Of a stretch of 64,000 bases of DNA, positions 6,768-15,248 are shown piece by piece. The stretch comes from Azospirillum thermophilum. GTDB taxonomy: Bacteria > Pseudomonadota > Alphaproteobacteria > Azospirillales > Azospirillaceae. Made by a program: the position numbers and the translations under genes. The stretch covers positions 883,501 through 947,500 of the forward strand of contig NZ_CP029353.1 of assembly GCF_003130795.1 (NCBI RefSeq), read 5' to 3'. The notes beneath the pieces were generated by a model. It was not told the origin of the DNA. It made no database searches and saw only the letters and a program-made list of their open reading frames with translations. Each line of letters opens with the position of its first letter. Within the stretch, counting starts at the first letter, position 1.

Positions 6768-7507
6768 GGCTCGCTCCCCAGATAGACCGCCCGGACCCGC
6801 GGGTCCGCCCGCACCTGCGCCGGACTGCCCCCGGCGATCGGCTGGCCGCGGTCGAGCACCAGGATGCGGCTGGCGTGGCCGAAGACGACGTCCATGTCAT
6901 GCTCGGTGAACAGCACGGCGAGGCCGCTTTCCCGGACCAGCGCGGCGGTCAGCGCCATCAGCTCCAGCCGCTCGGCGGGCGCCATGCCGGCGGTCGGCTC
7001 GTCCATCAGCAGCAGCTTCGGCGCGCCGGCCAGCGCCATCGCCAGCTCGACCCGCTTCAGGTCGCCATAGGCCAGCACGGCGCAGGGCCGGTCCGCCTGG
7101 TCCGCCATGCCGACGCGGTCCAGCACCTCCAGCGCCTCGGCGCGGAAGCGGCCGGCCGCCGGGCGCCACAGGCCGAACAGGGCACGGGCCTTCGACAGCA
7201 GGACCATCTGGACATTCTCCGCCACCGTCATGGAGGCGAAGGTGGCGGTGATCTGGAAGGTGCGGCCGACGCCCAGGTCCCAGATGCGCCGCGGCGGCAG
7301 CCCGACCAGCGGCGTGCCGTCGAGCGTGACGCTGCCCTCGTCGGGGCGGAGCTGGCCGTTCAGCAGGTTGAAGCAGGTGCTCTTGCCCGCCCCGTTGGGG
7401 CCGATCAGCGCCAGCAGCTCCCCGCCGTCGAGCGTGAAGGACACGCCGCGCACCGCCTTCACCCCGCCGAAGGAGCGGTGCAGGTTCTCCACCACCAGCC
7501 GGCTCAC
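6764..7507 (-). CDS. livG: ABC transporter ATP-binding protein, LivG type
   Basis: The second ATPase of the importer, 247 residues from a GTG start at 7507. It shows Walker A GPNGAGKST, the GRTFQI Q-loop, a Walker B region LLLMDEPTAGM and FTEHDMDVVF. The signature motif appears as LAYGDLKRVELA, with LAYGD in place of the usual LSYGE/LSGG, an accepted LivG variant. The reading frame is open far upstream, but the LivG homology and the four-base overlap with the permease stop place the start here. Confidence 0.9.
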   Translation of the reverse strand: MSRLVVENLHRSFGGVKAVRGVSFTLDGGELLALIGPNGAGKSTCFNLLNGQLRPDEGSVTLDGTPLVGLPPRRIWDLGVGRTFQITATFASMTVAENVQMVLLSKARALFGLWRPAAGRFRAEALEVLDRVGMADQADRPCAVLAYGDLKRVELAMALAGAPKLLLMDEPTAGMAPAERLELMALTAALVRESGLAVLFTEHDMDVVFGHASRILVLDRGQPIAGGSPAQVRADPRVRAVYLGSEP

Positions 7508-9342
7508 GACGCGCCTCCGCCCATCCGTTCCCGCAGGAAGCCGACGACGCCCTTGGGGAACGCCAGCACCAGCGCCAGGATGACGACGCCGAGCGCCAGT
7601 CGCCACAGGTCGGTCAGCCGCATCACCTCGGCCTCCAGCAGGTGGAAGAGGGCGGCGCCGGCCACCGGGCCGGACAGCGTCTGCAGCCCGCCCAGCAGGA
7701 CCATCACCAGCCCGTCCACCGACATCGGCACCGCCAGCAGGGTGGGGAAGACGCTGCCCTTGGCGAAGGCGTAGAGCCCGCCGCCGAAGCCGGCGGCAGC
7801 CCCGGCGAGGCCGAAGGCCGCCCACTGGTGCGCCCGCACGTCGATGCCCACCGCCTCCGCCCGCAGCGCCGAATCGCGCCCGGCCCGCAGCGCATAGCCG
7901 AAGGGGGCGAAGGCGGCCCGCCGCAGCAGGGCCAGCGCGCCGCCGCAGAGCGCCAGCGTCAGCAGGTAGAAGGCCGGCTTGCCCGCCGCCCAGCCCGGCG
8001 GCCAGATGCCGAGCAGGCCGTTGTCGCCGCCCGTCACCTCGTACCACTGGAAGGCGACCGACCAGACGATCTGCGCGAAGGCCAGCGTCAGCATGGCGAA
8101 ATAGAGACCGGAGCGGCGCACGCAGAACCAGCCCGCCGCCAGCGCCCCGGCGCCGGCCAGCAGCGGCGCGGCGGCCAGCGCCAGCGGCATCGGGGCGGCC
8201 AGATGCTTCACCGCGAGCGCCGCGCCATAGGCGCCCAGCCCGAACCAGGCGGCATGGCCGAAGGACACCAGCCCGCCCAGCCCGATCAGCAGGTGGAGGC
8301 TTGCCGCGAAGAGGGCGAGGATCACCATCTCCGTCAGGACGATCAGCGTGTAGTCGCCGGCCGCCAGCGGCGCCAGGGCCAGCAGCCCCAGCAGCAGGGC
8401 CGGCGCCCGGCCCCGCCATCCCGTGGCGGCGACCAGCGGCGGGCCGGGATTGGCGGCGGTCGGCGGCACCTCCTCCGCCCGGCCGAGCAGACCGTGCGGG
8501 CGCAGGACAAGCACCACCGCCATGAACAGGAAGACCAGCACCAGGGTGATCTGCGGGAAGACCAGGATGCCGAAGGCCTGAAGTTGGCCGATCAGCAGCG
8601 AGGCGAGGAAGGCGCCCGGCAGGCTGCCCATGCCGCCGACCACCACCACCACGAAGGCCTCCACCACGATGGCCATGTCCATGTGCAGGGTCACCGCCTC
8701 GCGCGGGACCTGCAGCGCGCCGCCGAGACCGGCCAGCGCCGAGCCGAGGAACAGCACGCCGGTGAACAGGGTCGCCTGGTTGACGCCGAGCGCCGCGGTC
8801 ATCTCGCGGTCCTGGGTGGCGGCGCGGACCAGCGTGCCCCAGCGCGTGCGGTTGAACAGCAGCCACAGCGCCCCCAGCACCAGCGGCCCCAGCGCCACCA
8901 GCACGAGGTCGTAGAGCGGGAAGGGCTGTCCCAGGATCTCGACCGAGCCCTTGAGGCCCGGTGCCCGGCGGCCCAGCAGATCCTCCGGTCCCCAGAGGGC
9001 GGCGGCCGCGTCCTGCACCACCAGAACGACACCGAAGGTGGCGAGAAGCTGGAACAGCTCCGGCGAGCGGTAGAGCCGGCGCAGCAGTGCGACCTCCATC
9101 ACAGCACCCAGCAGCCCGACCGCCAGCGCCGACCCGGCGACACCGCCCCAGAAGCCCAGCGGCGTGCTTCCCCAGCGCTCGATCAGCGACCAGCCGACAT
9201 AGGCGCCGAGCATGTAGAAGGAGCCGTGGGCGAAGTTCACGATGCGCGTAACGCCGAACACGATGGTCAGCCCCGACGACACCAGGAACAGCGTCGCCGC
9301 GGTCGCCAGACCGCTGAGGCACTGGACGAGCAGGAAGGACAT
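7504..9342 (-). CDS. Fused LivH-LivM ABC permease
   Basis: A single 612-residue polytopic membrane protein replaces the two usual permeases. Residues about 1-290 match LivH (SSGLTIVFGVTRIVNFAHGSFYMLGAY near the N-terminus, ending near VLRPHGLLG). After a linker of about 25 residues, about 315-612 match LivM (LIGLGGLVSFGHAAWFGLGAYGAAL). Both halves carry their conserved cytoplasmic loops, so the fusion should form the whole translocation pore. No stop or frameshift sits at the junction. It lies between the binding-protein gene (13 bases away) and livG (overlap). Confidence 0.9.
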   Translation of the reverse strand: MSFLLVQCLSGLATAATLFLVSSGLTIVFGVTRIVNFAHGSFYMLGAYVGWSLIERWGSTPLGFWGGVAGSALAVGLLGAVMEVALLRRLYRSPELFQLLATFGVVLVVQDAAAALWGPEDLLGRRAPGLKGSVEILGQPFPLYDLVLVALGPLVLGALWLLFNRTRWGTLVRAATQDREMTAALGVNQATLFTGVLFLGSALAGLGGALQVPREAVTLHMDMAIVVEAFVVVVVGGMGSLPGAFLASLLIGQLQAFGILVFPQITLVLVFLFMAVVLVLRPHGLLGRAEEVPPTAANPGPPLVAATGWRGRAPALLLGLLALAPLAAGDYTLIVLTEMVILALFAASLHLLIGLGGLVSFGHAAWFGLGAYGAALAVKHLAAPMPLALAAAPLLAGAGALAAGWFCVRRSGLYFAMLTLAFAQIVWSVAFQWYEVTGGDNGLLGIWPPGWAAGKPAFYLLTLALCGGALALLRRAAFAPFGYALRAGRDSALRAEAVGIDVRAHQWAAFGLAGAAAGFGGGLYAFAKGSVFPTLLAVPMSVDGLVMVLLGGLQTLSGPVAGAALFHLLEAEVMRLTDLWRLALGVVILALVLAFPKGVVGFLRERMGGGAS

Positions 9343-9355
9343 GGGACGGGCCGGG

Positions 9356-10621
9356 TTACGGCGCCGGCCGCAGGGCCTTCACCGCCTCGTCCGACGGCAG
9401 GTAGGCGGCACCGTCGGCATAGCGCCAGCCCGTCAGCGTACCGCGCCCGTCCTTCACGGCGGTGGTCCCGACGTACGCGCCCATGGTCGCCTGATGGTCG
9501 GAGGCGCGGAAGACGACCCGGCCGAAGGGGCTGTCGATGGTCAGACCGGCCAGTGCCTCCACCAGCTTCTCCGGATCGGTCGACCCGGCCTTCTCCACCG
9601 CGGCGGCGATCGCCTTCATCGTGGCATAGCCGACGACCGAGCCCAGCTTCGGCAGATCCTTGAAGCGGGCCTGATAGGCGTCGCGGAAGGCCTTGTGCGC
9701 GGGGGTGTCGATCTGCTCGACAGGGTAGCCGGTGACGATCCAGCCCTCCGGCGCCTCGTCCTTCATCGGTTCCAGATACTCGGGCTCGCCGGTCAGCAGG
9801 CTGACGACCTTGCGGTTGCGGAACAGGCCGCGCCCCTCGCCCTCGCGCACGAACTTGGCGAGGTCGGCGCCGAAGGTGACGTTGAAGATGGCCTCGGGAT
9901 TGGCGGCGGCCAGCGCCTGCACGGTCGGCCCGGCCTCCAGCTTGCCCTGGGCCGGCCACTGCTCGGCGACGAACTCGACGTCCGGGCGCTTCTCCTTGAG
10001 GAGCTGGCGGAACCACCCCACCGCCGACTGGCCGTATTCATAGTTGGGCGCCACGGTGGCCCAGCGCTTCGCCGGCAGCTTCGCCGCCTCCTCCACCAGC
10101 ATGGCGGCCTGCATGTAGGTGCTTGGGCGCAGGCGGAAGGTGTAGCGGTTGCCCTTGGACCAGGTGATGGCGTCGGTCAGCGGCTCCGCCGCGACGAAGG
10201 GCACCTTGTTGCGGGCGGCGAAATCGGCGACCGCGAGGCCGATGTGCGAGAAATAGGTGCCGGCCAGCAGGTCGACCTTCTCGCTGCTGAGAAGCTCCTG
10301 CGCCACGCGGACGGCGTCGTCCGGCTTTCCGGCGTCGTCGCGCGACACCACCTCCAGCCTGCGTCCGCCGAGCAGGCCACCCCCGGCGTTCACCTCCTCC
10401 ACCGCGAGCTGCCAACCCTGGCGGTAGGGGATGGTGAAGGCGGGCAGGCCGGTATAGCTGTTGATCTCGCCGACGCGGACGGGATGCGCCGCAGCGCCCT
10501 GCGCACCGGATGCGCCGGCGCCCTGGGCCCGGGCTGCGGAGGGAAGCGCGACGACGGTCGCCGCGCAAGCGGCGGCGCACAGGGCTGCGCCGAAGAGCGG
10601 GAGGAGCTGGCGGCGGTTCAT
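9356..10621 (-). CDS. Periplasmic ABC substrate-binding protein (branched-chain amino acid type)
   Basis: A 421-residue Peripla_BP_6 protein that delivers substrate to the LivHM permease. The N-terminus NRRQLLPLFGAALCAAACAATVVAL...ARAQ is a signal peptide with a twin-Arg-like start and an Ala-X-Ala cleavage site. The mature part contains VRVGEINSYTGLPAF and QGWQLAVEEVNAGGGLLGG, the typical first ligand lobe. The ATG at 10621 is chosen because it directly precedes the signal peptide. The MarR regulator next door suggests the substrate may be an aromatic acid or similar, not leucine; this is inference. Confidence 0.88.
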   Translation of the reverse strand: MNRRQLLPLFGAALCAAACAATVVALPSAARAQGAGASGAQGAAAHPVRVGEINSYTGLPAFTIPYRQGWQLAVEEVNAGGGLLGGRRLEVVSRDDAGKPDDAVRVAQELLSSEKVDLLAGTYFSHIGLAVADFAARNKVPFVAAEPLTDAITWSKGNRYTFRLRPSTYMQAAMLVEEAAKLPAKRWATVAPNYEYGQSAVGWFRQLLKEKRPDVEFVAEQWPAQGKLEAGPTVQALAAANPEAIFNVTFGADLAKFVREGEGRGLFRNRKVVSLLTGEPEYLEPMKDEAPEGWIVTGYPVEQIDTPAHKAFRDAYQARFKDLPKLGSVVGYATMKAIAAAVEKAGSTDPEKLVEALAGLTIDSPFGRVVFRASDHQATMGAYVGTTAVKDGRGTLTGWRYADGAAYLPSDEAVKALRPAP

Positions 10622-10792
10622 GATGCTGCGGTCGTCCGGAGTGGTTGAAGCCGGAATGGGTCGGGCCGGCTGTCGCCCGGCGGGCACGGCCGCCCGACGG
10701 ACGACGCGCACCCCGGCGTTCATACCAAACCCCGAGCAAAAGCCAAACCCGGCGAAACGGGTCCGCACCGGCTCCCGGTCCGCAGCGGCGCC

Positions 10793-11233
10793 TTACATCA
10801 GCCGGGCGAGCAGCCCCATCAGGGTCGCCTGCTCCTCGGCGTTCAACGGCTCCAGCGTCTTGTCATGGGCGCTCGCGGCTCTGGCGAGCAGGGAGGTGAC
10901 GATGGTCTGGCCGCTGCGCGTGAGCTGGACGCTGGTGCGGCGGCGGTCCTGCGGGTCGGGGTGGCGCTCCACCAGCTTGCGCTCCACCAGGCGCAGGATG
11001 ACGCCCTGGGTGGTCGCCGGATCCATGTAGGTCAGCCGGCCGAGCTGGTTCTGCGACAGCGCCCCTTCGGTGTGCAGGGTCACCAGGGCGGCCCACTGGG
11101 TGGGCGTGAGCTGGGCGTCGCCGATGCAGTCGAGGAAGACCGCCGACGCGCGCTGATGGACGCGGCGCAGGCGGTGATGCACCTGATCCGAAAGCTGGTA
11201 GAGCACGGGCGGCGGCCGGGCGAGATCGTCCAT
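10793..11233 (-). CDS. MarR-family transcriptional regulator
   Basis: The 146-residue winged-helix regulator contains LTPTQWAALVTLHTEGALSQNQLGRLTYMDPATTQGVILRLVERKLVERHPDPQDRRRTSV-like MarR features: the recognition helix about residues 65-85 and the DPQDRRRT wing at about 94-101. An in-frame GTG at 11242 would add three residues. It is encoded on the same strand as the ABC importer, 171 bases upstream of the binding-protein start, so it probably regulates that operon and itself. A palindrome at 11397-11418 is its best operator candidate. The effector is unknown. Confidence 0.88.
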   Translation of the reverse strand: MDDLARPPPVLYQLSDQVHHRLRRVHQRASAVFLDCIGDAQLTPTQWAALVTLHTEGALSQNQLGRLTYMDPATTQGVILRLVERKLVERHPDPQDRRRTSVQLTRSGQTIVTSLLARAASAHDKTLEPLNAEEQATLMGLLARLM

Positions 11234-11396
11234 GGAACCCACATGCGTTCGCGTCCGCCTTCCGTCCGGGCAAAGGCGGACCGGTCATGGAGCGCCGCTC
11301 CCGGTGTCGGTGATGGCGTCCGGCCGGATGGCGGGTGCAGGCTGCCGTTCCACCCCGCTCCGCCGTTCCGTTCCGGCACGCGCATCAACGGACGCG

Positions 11397-11418
11397 CTCC
11401 GTACAAAACCGTACGGAG
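11397..11418. promoter_or_regulatory. 8-6-8 perfect inverted repeat upstream of the MarR gene
   Basis: CTCCGTAC and GTACGGAG flank AAAACC. The site lies about 165 bases upstream of the marR-type gene. It has no T-run on either side, so it is more likely an operator than a terminator. It is the only feature I can support in the 365-base gap between that gene and the small Pro-rich gene at 11599-11772. Confidence 0.45.
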
Positions 11419-11598
11419 GCAATGACCGGGAAGCAATGTTCGCAACTGCGGCATACAGCCACAGTTGTAGAGTGCTCATGCATTTATAACCAGTAGCATC
11501 CGCCAGGAAACGTGGTGGAGCCAACCGCGATGCATTATCAAAAGTGGGGGGATTGCATTGCGGCTCGCAGGCCTCCGCTCCACCCGCCCTTCCGTTCG

Positions 11599-11772
11599 TC
11601 ACGGGTTCTGTTTCGGAGGATAGGTTCGCGGTGGAACGGTTTTCTCCGTATCTGATTTAGGGACTTCACCGTCGGGCGCGGTTACGCCGCCGGGGGTGTA
11701 GGGCGGGGTGGTCCGGTCCTCCGGTCGCTTGGGCGAACTCGGCGGCGGCGGGGTGTCCAGGTGCTTGGCCAT
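11599..11772 (-). CDS. Small Pro/Thr-rich hydrophilic protein, unknown
   Basis: The 57-residue product starts MAKHLDTPPPP and is rich in Pro, Thr, Lys and charged residues (TPPYTPGGVTAPDGE), with no hydrophobic segment; it is probably disordered. A GACGGAA stretch precedes the ATG. Its character resembles the second small Pro-rich protein at 14249-14509, which suggests a shared, lineage-specific class of small disordered proteins. I recognise no family. Confidence 0.45.
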   Translation of the reverse strand: MAKHLDTPPPPSSPKRPEDRTTPPYTPGGVTAPDGEVPKSDTEKTVPPRTYPPKQNP

Positions 11773-12136
11773 GTCGGTTCCGTCTTTCGCTTCCTCTCCG
11801 ATGCTGCCGACAGAACGGCGGCACCCCGCGACCGGTTCCCGCCCCTCGGCGGTGAATACCTGCCTCCTATGCCAATAGGCTTAGACCAAGGAGGTAAAAG
11901 CGCGACCGAATGCGCCAGGTGGCAAGTCTTGTGGCGCGGACAACACAGGCAGTGGCAAAAACGGTATTGCCGTGGCTTGGCTGTTGCATTGCGGGCACGC
12001 AGTAAGTTGACTTGCGGCAACTCGGTGCTTCCCGAAGGGGCGCCAGCCGACCGCTCTTTCCACCGCCGGCCGCCGCCGGACCGCCGGAAGGGAAGGGCCG
12101 GGCGGCCGACTGAACCAGCCACGCGCGGTGACACGA

Positions 12137-13414
12137 ATGAAGTCCAGCACCCTGTCCGTCCTCGCCCTCGCGCTCGCCACCACCGGGCTGTCGTCGCTCC
12201 CGGGGGCCGCCCCCGCGTCCGCCCAGGACCTTCAGCGCGGCGAGACCGTTCTTGAGCGCCGGCGTCCGGAGGTGGAGCAGCTCGGCATCCGGGCCGGCTC
12301 CTTCAACATCCTGCCGCGCCTGGAAACTGGCGTGACCTATGACAGCAACGTCTTCGCGACCAGCTCCAACCGGCGCGACGACTACATCTGGGTCGTGCGG
12401 CCGCGCCTGGACATCCGCTCCGACTTCTCCTCGCATGCGCTGAACTTCTCGGCGCTGGCCAACGCCGGCCGCTACAGCGACTACACCAGCGAGAACTACA
12501 CCGACTATCAGGTGCAGGCGGACGGCCGGTTCGACGTGTCGCGCAACGGCTCGCTGGACGGCGCGCTGTTCCACCGGCGCAACCACGAGGGCCGCGGCGA
12601 CACCGACAGCTTCACCGGCAACGCCGAGCCGGTGGTCTACCGCGTCAGCGGCGGCGAGGCCGGCTATACCCAGCGCTTCAACCGCATCCGCGCCCGCCTG
12701 GCCGGCCACGCCAACTACTACGAATACGACGACACCCCGCTGAACGCCGGCGGCGTGTCCCGACAGGGCGACCGCGACCGCTGGGAGTATGCCGGCACCG
12801 GCCGCGTCGGCTACGAGTTCATGGACGGCTACGAGACCTTCATCCAGGGCACCTATTCCTGGACCCGCCACCGCATGGACCGGGACTTCTCGGGCGTCAA
12901 CCGCGACTCGGACGGCTACGAGATCGTCGCCGGCCTCAGCACCGACCTGACCGGCCTGATCACCGGCGAGGTGTATGCCGGCTATCTGGCCAAGAACTAC
13001 GACGACTCCCGCCTGAAGGACTTCAGCGGCGTGTCCTTCGGCGGCCGGGTGAACTGGTCGGTGACGCAGCTCACCACCGTCAGCGGCTCGGTCAGCCGGT
13101 CGGTGCGCGAGACCAGCAGCAGCATCGGCCGCAGTGCCGCCTCCAGCTACACCCGCACGCTGGTGGCGGTCGGCGTCGACCACGAGCTGCTGCGCTCCCT
13201 GCTGCTGAACGCCCGCGCCCAGTACCGCCTGGACGACTTCAACGGCATCAGCCGCCAGGACGACGTCTATACGCTGGGGGCGGGGGCGACCTATCAGCTC
13301 AACCGCTATCTGTCGCTGACCGGCGGCTACACCTATGAAAAGCGCAAGTCCGACGCGGCCGGTCTGGATTACAGCAACAACCTCGTGTATCTGCGCGTCG
13401 GCGCCCAGATGTAG
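12137..13414 (+). CDS. Outer-membrane beta-barrel protein (BBP2-like)
   Basis: The 425-residue protein begins with a signal peptide (KSSTLSVLALALATTGL, cleavage after ASA). It continues as a series of amphipathic beta strands rich in alternating aromatic and polar residues (FNILPRLETGVTYDSNVF, ETFIQGTYSWTRHRMD) and ends NLVYLRVGAQM. That is typical of the outer-membrane beta-barrel family found beside capsule or exopolysaccharide export genes. GTG 12128 is an alternative start three codons earlier. A terminator follows at 13448-13479, and a Wza-like gene comes next on the same strand, which supports a role in polysaccharide export. The 364 bases upstream (11773-12136) hold only a doubtful leader ORF. 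Confidence 0.8.
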   Translation: MKSSTLSVLALALATTGLSSLPGAAPASAQDLQRGETVLERRRPEVEQLGIRAGSFNILPRLETGVTYDSNVFATSSNRRDDYIWVVRPRLDIRSDFSSHALNFSALANAGRYSDYTSENYTDYQVQADGRFDVSRNGSLDGALFHRRNHEGRGDTDSFTGNAEPVVYRVSGGEAGYTQRFNRIRARLAGHANYYEYDDTPLNAGGVSRQGDRDRWEYAGTGRVGYEFMDGYETFIQGTYSWTRHRMDRDFSGVNRDSDGYEIVAGLSTDLTGLITGEVYAGYLAKNYDDSRLKDFSGVSFGGRVNWSVTQLTTVSGSVSRSVRETSSSIGRSAASSYTRTLVAVGVDHELLRSLLLNARAQYRLDDFNGISRQDDVYTLGAGATYQLNRYLSLTGGYTYEKRKSDAAGLDYSNNLVYLRVGAQM

Positions 13415-13447
13415 GCCGAATATCCATACCGGCCGATTACCTCGGAA

Positions 13448-13479
13448 AAAGGGCGTCCGTCTTGCGGCGGGCGCCCTTT
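13448..13479 (+). terminator. Rho-independent-like terminator after the beta-barrel gene
   Basis: AAAGGGCGTCCG and CGGGCGCCCTTT pair over 12 bp with one G-U wobble and an 8-base loop. It ends with the TTT of the stem followed by GCAT. It lies 33 bases after the stop codon and separates the beta-barrel gene from the Wza-like gene. Confidence 0.6.
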
Positions 13480-13660
13480 GCATAGGACCTCCTCGGCCGG
13501 AAGCGTTCCTGGCCGGCGTCCGAAGGCGGTAATTCCTCTCCACTTTTTCCCAGGCGCGTGCGAGTTGCTAGTCTCCGGCCCGAGATCATTGGGGGTCGGG
13601 GAGCGGGCCGCAGCAGCGCCGTTTCCCTTGCCGCCCCCGCGAGCCAGGGAAGGGTTTGGG

Positions 13661-14230
13661 ATGAAACGACGTCAGATGTTCCGTGGGCTGGGCCTCGCCA
13701 CGGTCGCGCTCGTCATGGCCGGCTGCGCCGGGCAGGACTACCCGCTGGAGCCGCCTGAGGCCGCCCAGGTGTCCGAATACAGGCTCGGCCCGGGAGACGC
13801 CCTGCGCGTGATCGTCTTCGGCGAGGAGCAGCTCTCCGGCGAGTTCCGCGTGGACGGCGGCGGCAAGGTCGCCATGCCGCTGATCGGCGACATCAACGCG
13901 CGCAACCGCACCACCCGCGACCTGGAGAAGGACATCACGCAGCGCCTGTCGCAGGGCTATGTGCGCGATGCCAAGGTCAGCGTGGAGGTGATGAACCACC
14001 GCCCGTTCTTCATCCTGGGCGAGGTGCGCAACCCCGGCCAGTACCAGTATGTCAACGGGATGACCGCCATGTCCGCGGTCGCCATGGCCGGCGGGTACAC
14101 CTACCGCGCCAAGGAGGAGTATGTCCTCATCACCCGCGGCAACGATCCGCAGAAGCAGATCCGCCGCGCCCCGGTCACCACGCCGGTGATGCCCGACGAC
14201 GTGGTGCGCGTTCCGGAGCGCTACTTCTGA
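13661..14230 (+). CDS. Polysaccharide export lipoprotein (Wza/GumB type)
   Basis: The 189-residue outer-membrane lipoprotein has a signal peptide ending in the lipobox VMAGC, with Cys at residue 23. It then shows the polysaccharide biosynthesis/export domain (EYRLGPGDALRVIVFGEEQLSGEFRVDGGGKV... pattern) and an SLBB-like segment (FFILGEVRNPGQYQYVNGMTAMSAVAMAGGYTYRA). It is shorter than E. coli Wza and resembles GumB/short OPX proteins of alphaproteobacteria. The ATG follows AGGGAAGGG. It would form the outer-membrane exit channel with an inner-membrane Wzc/Wzx system that is not in this window. Confidence 0.87.
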   Translation: MKRRQMFRGLGLATVALVMAGCAGQDYPLEPPEAAQVSEYRLGPGDALRVIVFGEEQLSGEFRVDGGGKVAMPLIGDINARNRTTRDLEKDITQRLSQGYVRDAKVSVEVMNHRPFFILGEVRNPGQYQYVNGMTAMSAVAMAGGYTYRAKEEYVLITRGNDPQKQIRRAPVTTPVMPDDVVRVPERYF

Positions 14231-14248
14231 GCAACCAGGGATCCGGGA

Positions 14249-14509
14249 TCAGCTTTCCAGCGTATCGCCGCCCTTCTTCTGGCCGGGCGGGATGCGCTGG
14301 TCCTCGGGCACGGCATCTCCCGTATCGCGGATCAGGGGGGAGGTGCCGGCCGCCTCGTCGTCGGTTCCCAGCGGGGCGGCGGCCGGGTCGGTCGCCGGCA
14401 CCTTGTCGCCGGTCAGGCCCTGGTCGATCCGGTGGCGCAGCCGCTGGGCGTCCGCCGTCGCGCTCGGGTCGCGGCCGGTGCGGTTCGGAGGCTCGGGGGT
14501 AGGGGGCAT
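14249..14509 (-). CDS. Small Pro-rich hydrophilic protein, unknown
   Basis: The 86-residue product starts MPPTPEPPNRTGRDPS and contains RLRHRIDQGLTGDKVPATDPAAAPLGTDDEAAGTSPLIRDTGD. It is charged, Pro/Asp-rich and lacks membrane or signal segments. The start at 14509 is favoured over an upstream in-frame ATG by GAGG about nine bases before it. It converges on the Wza-like gene with only 18 bases between the stops. I assign no function; the composition suggests a disordered protein. Confidence 0.5.
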   Translation of the reverse strand: MPPTPEPPNRTGRDPSATADAQRLRHRIDQGLTGDKVPATDPAAAPLGTDDEAAGTSPLIRDTGDAVPEDQRIPPGQKKGGDTLES

Positions 14510-14599
14510 GGGGCGGCCTCTGCTTTCGGGAATGGGGATGACTGCCCATTCCAACCGCGACCTGCCGCCGGGGTTCCGTGCCGCCGGGAGAGCCGCCGG

Positions 14600-15079
14600 T
14601 CAGGAGGCGGTGAACTCCGGGTGCTCCAGCGCAGCCATCATCCCCTTCATCGTTCCCAGATCCGGCAGGGCGCCATGTGGCCCGGCCGACTCGGCAAGCT
14701 CCGCATCGGCCGTGTTGGAATGGACGACGAACCACAGCATCAGCGGATAGATGTCGGCGTTGCCCACGGGCTGGCCGGTGTCGCCGCGCGCCAGCAGCCC
14801 GTCGACGGTGCGCAGGAAATGGTCATGGGCCTCCTGGTGCGCCGTCCGCCGGTCCGGCCGCAGCCGCGGAAACTCCCGCGCCTCGGTGGCGAAATGGTCG
14901 GCCATCATGCGCCGCAGGCCCCGCAGGGTGTCGGGCGGGACCACCTCCTGCCCGAGCATCAGCGTCAGGGAGCCGAGGATCGCCTCATGCTCGGCATCCA
15001 GCTCGGCGGCGCCGGTCGGGAGCAGGTCGCAGCCGCAGACAGACCCGGAGAGGACAGACCCGGAGACCTCGATCGTCAT
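14600..15079 (-). CDS. Bacteriohemerythrin-like oxygen-binding protein
   Basis: The 159-residue protein keeps all seven diiron ligands of bacteriohemerythrin: His31, His62, Glu66, His81, His85, His120 and Asp125 in the patterns H, HxxxE, HxxxH and HxxxxD. Such proteins bind oxygen reversibly or sense it and are common in motile, microaerobic alphaproteobacteria. No methyl-accepting or GGDEF domain is fused, so it is probably a soluble cytosolic oxygen carrier or sensor. The N-terminal 20 residues with Cys15 and Cys17 are not conserved. Its stop lies 90 bases before the start of the small Pro-rich gene on the same strand. Confidence 0.87.
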   Translation of the reverse strand: MTIEVSGSVLSGSVCGCDLLPTGAAELDAEHEAILGSLTLMLGQEVVPPDTLRGLRRMMADHFATEAREFPRLRPDRRTAHQEAHDHFLRTVDGLLARGDTGQPVGNADIYPLMLWFVVHSNTADAELAESAGPHGALPDLGTMKGMMAALEHPEFTAS

Positions 15080-15113
15080 CGCCCACCATCCCGTTCGCGT
15101 CGGACAGCAGGGG

Positions 15114-15189
15114 TGGTGCCGGATACAGGATTCGAACCCGTGACCTTCTGATTACAAATCAGCTGCTCTACCAGCTGAGCTAATCCGGC
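15114..15189 (-). tRNA. tRNA-Thr(UGU)
   Basis: The 76-nt sequence on the minus strand folds as a cloverleaf. The acceptor GCCGGAT pairs with ATCCGGC, the D-loop is AGCTCAGCTGGTAGAGC, the anticodon stem CTGAT/ATCAG holds loop TTGTA around TGT, the T-loop is GGTTCGAATCC, and CCA is encoded. It reads ACA codons. Confidence 0.95.
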
Positions 15190-15248
15190 GCGCCTCCCAA
15201 GCGGGCGGCTACACTAGCGTTCCGGCGCGACGGGAACAACCCCCGGCG

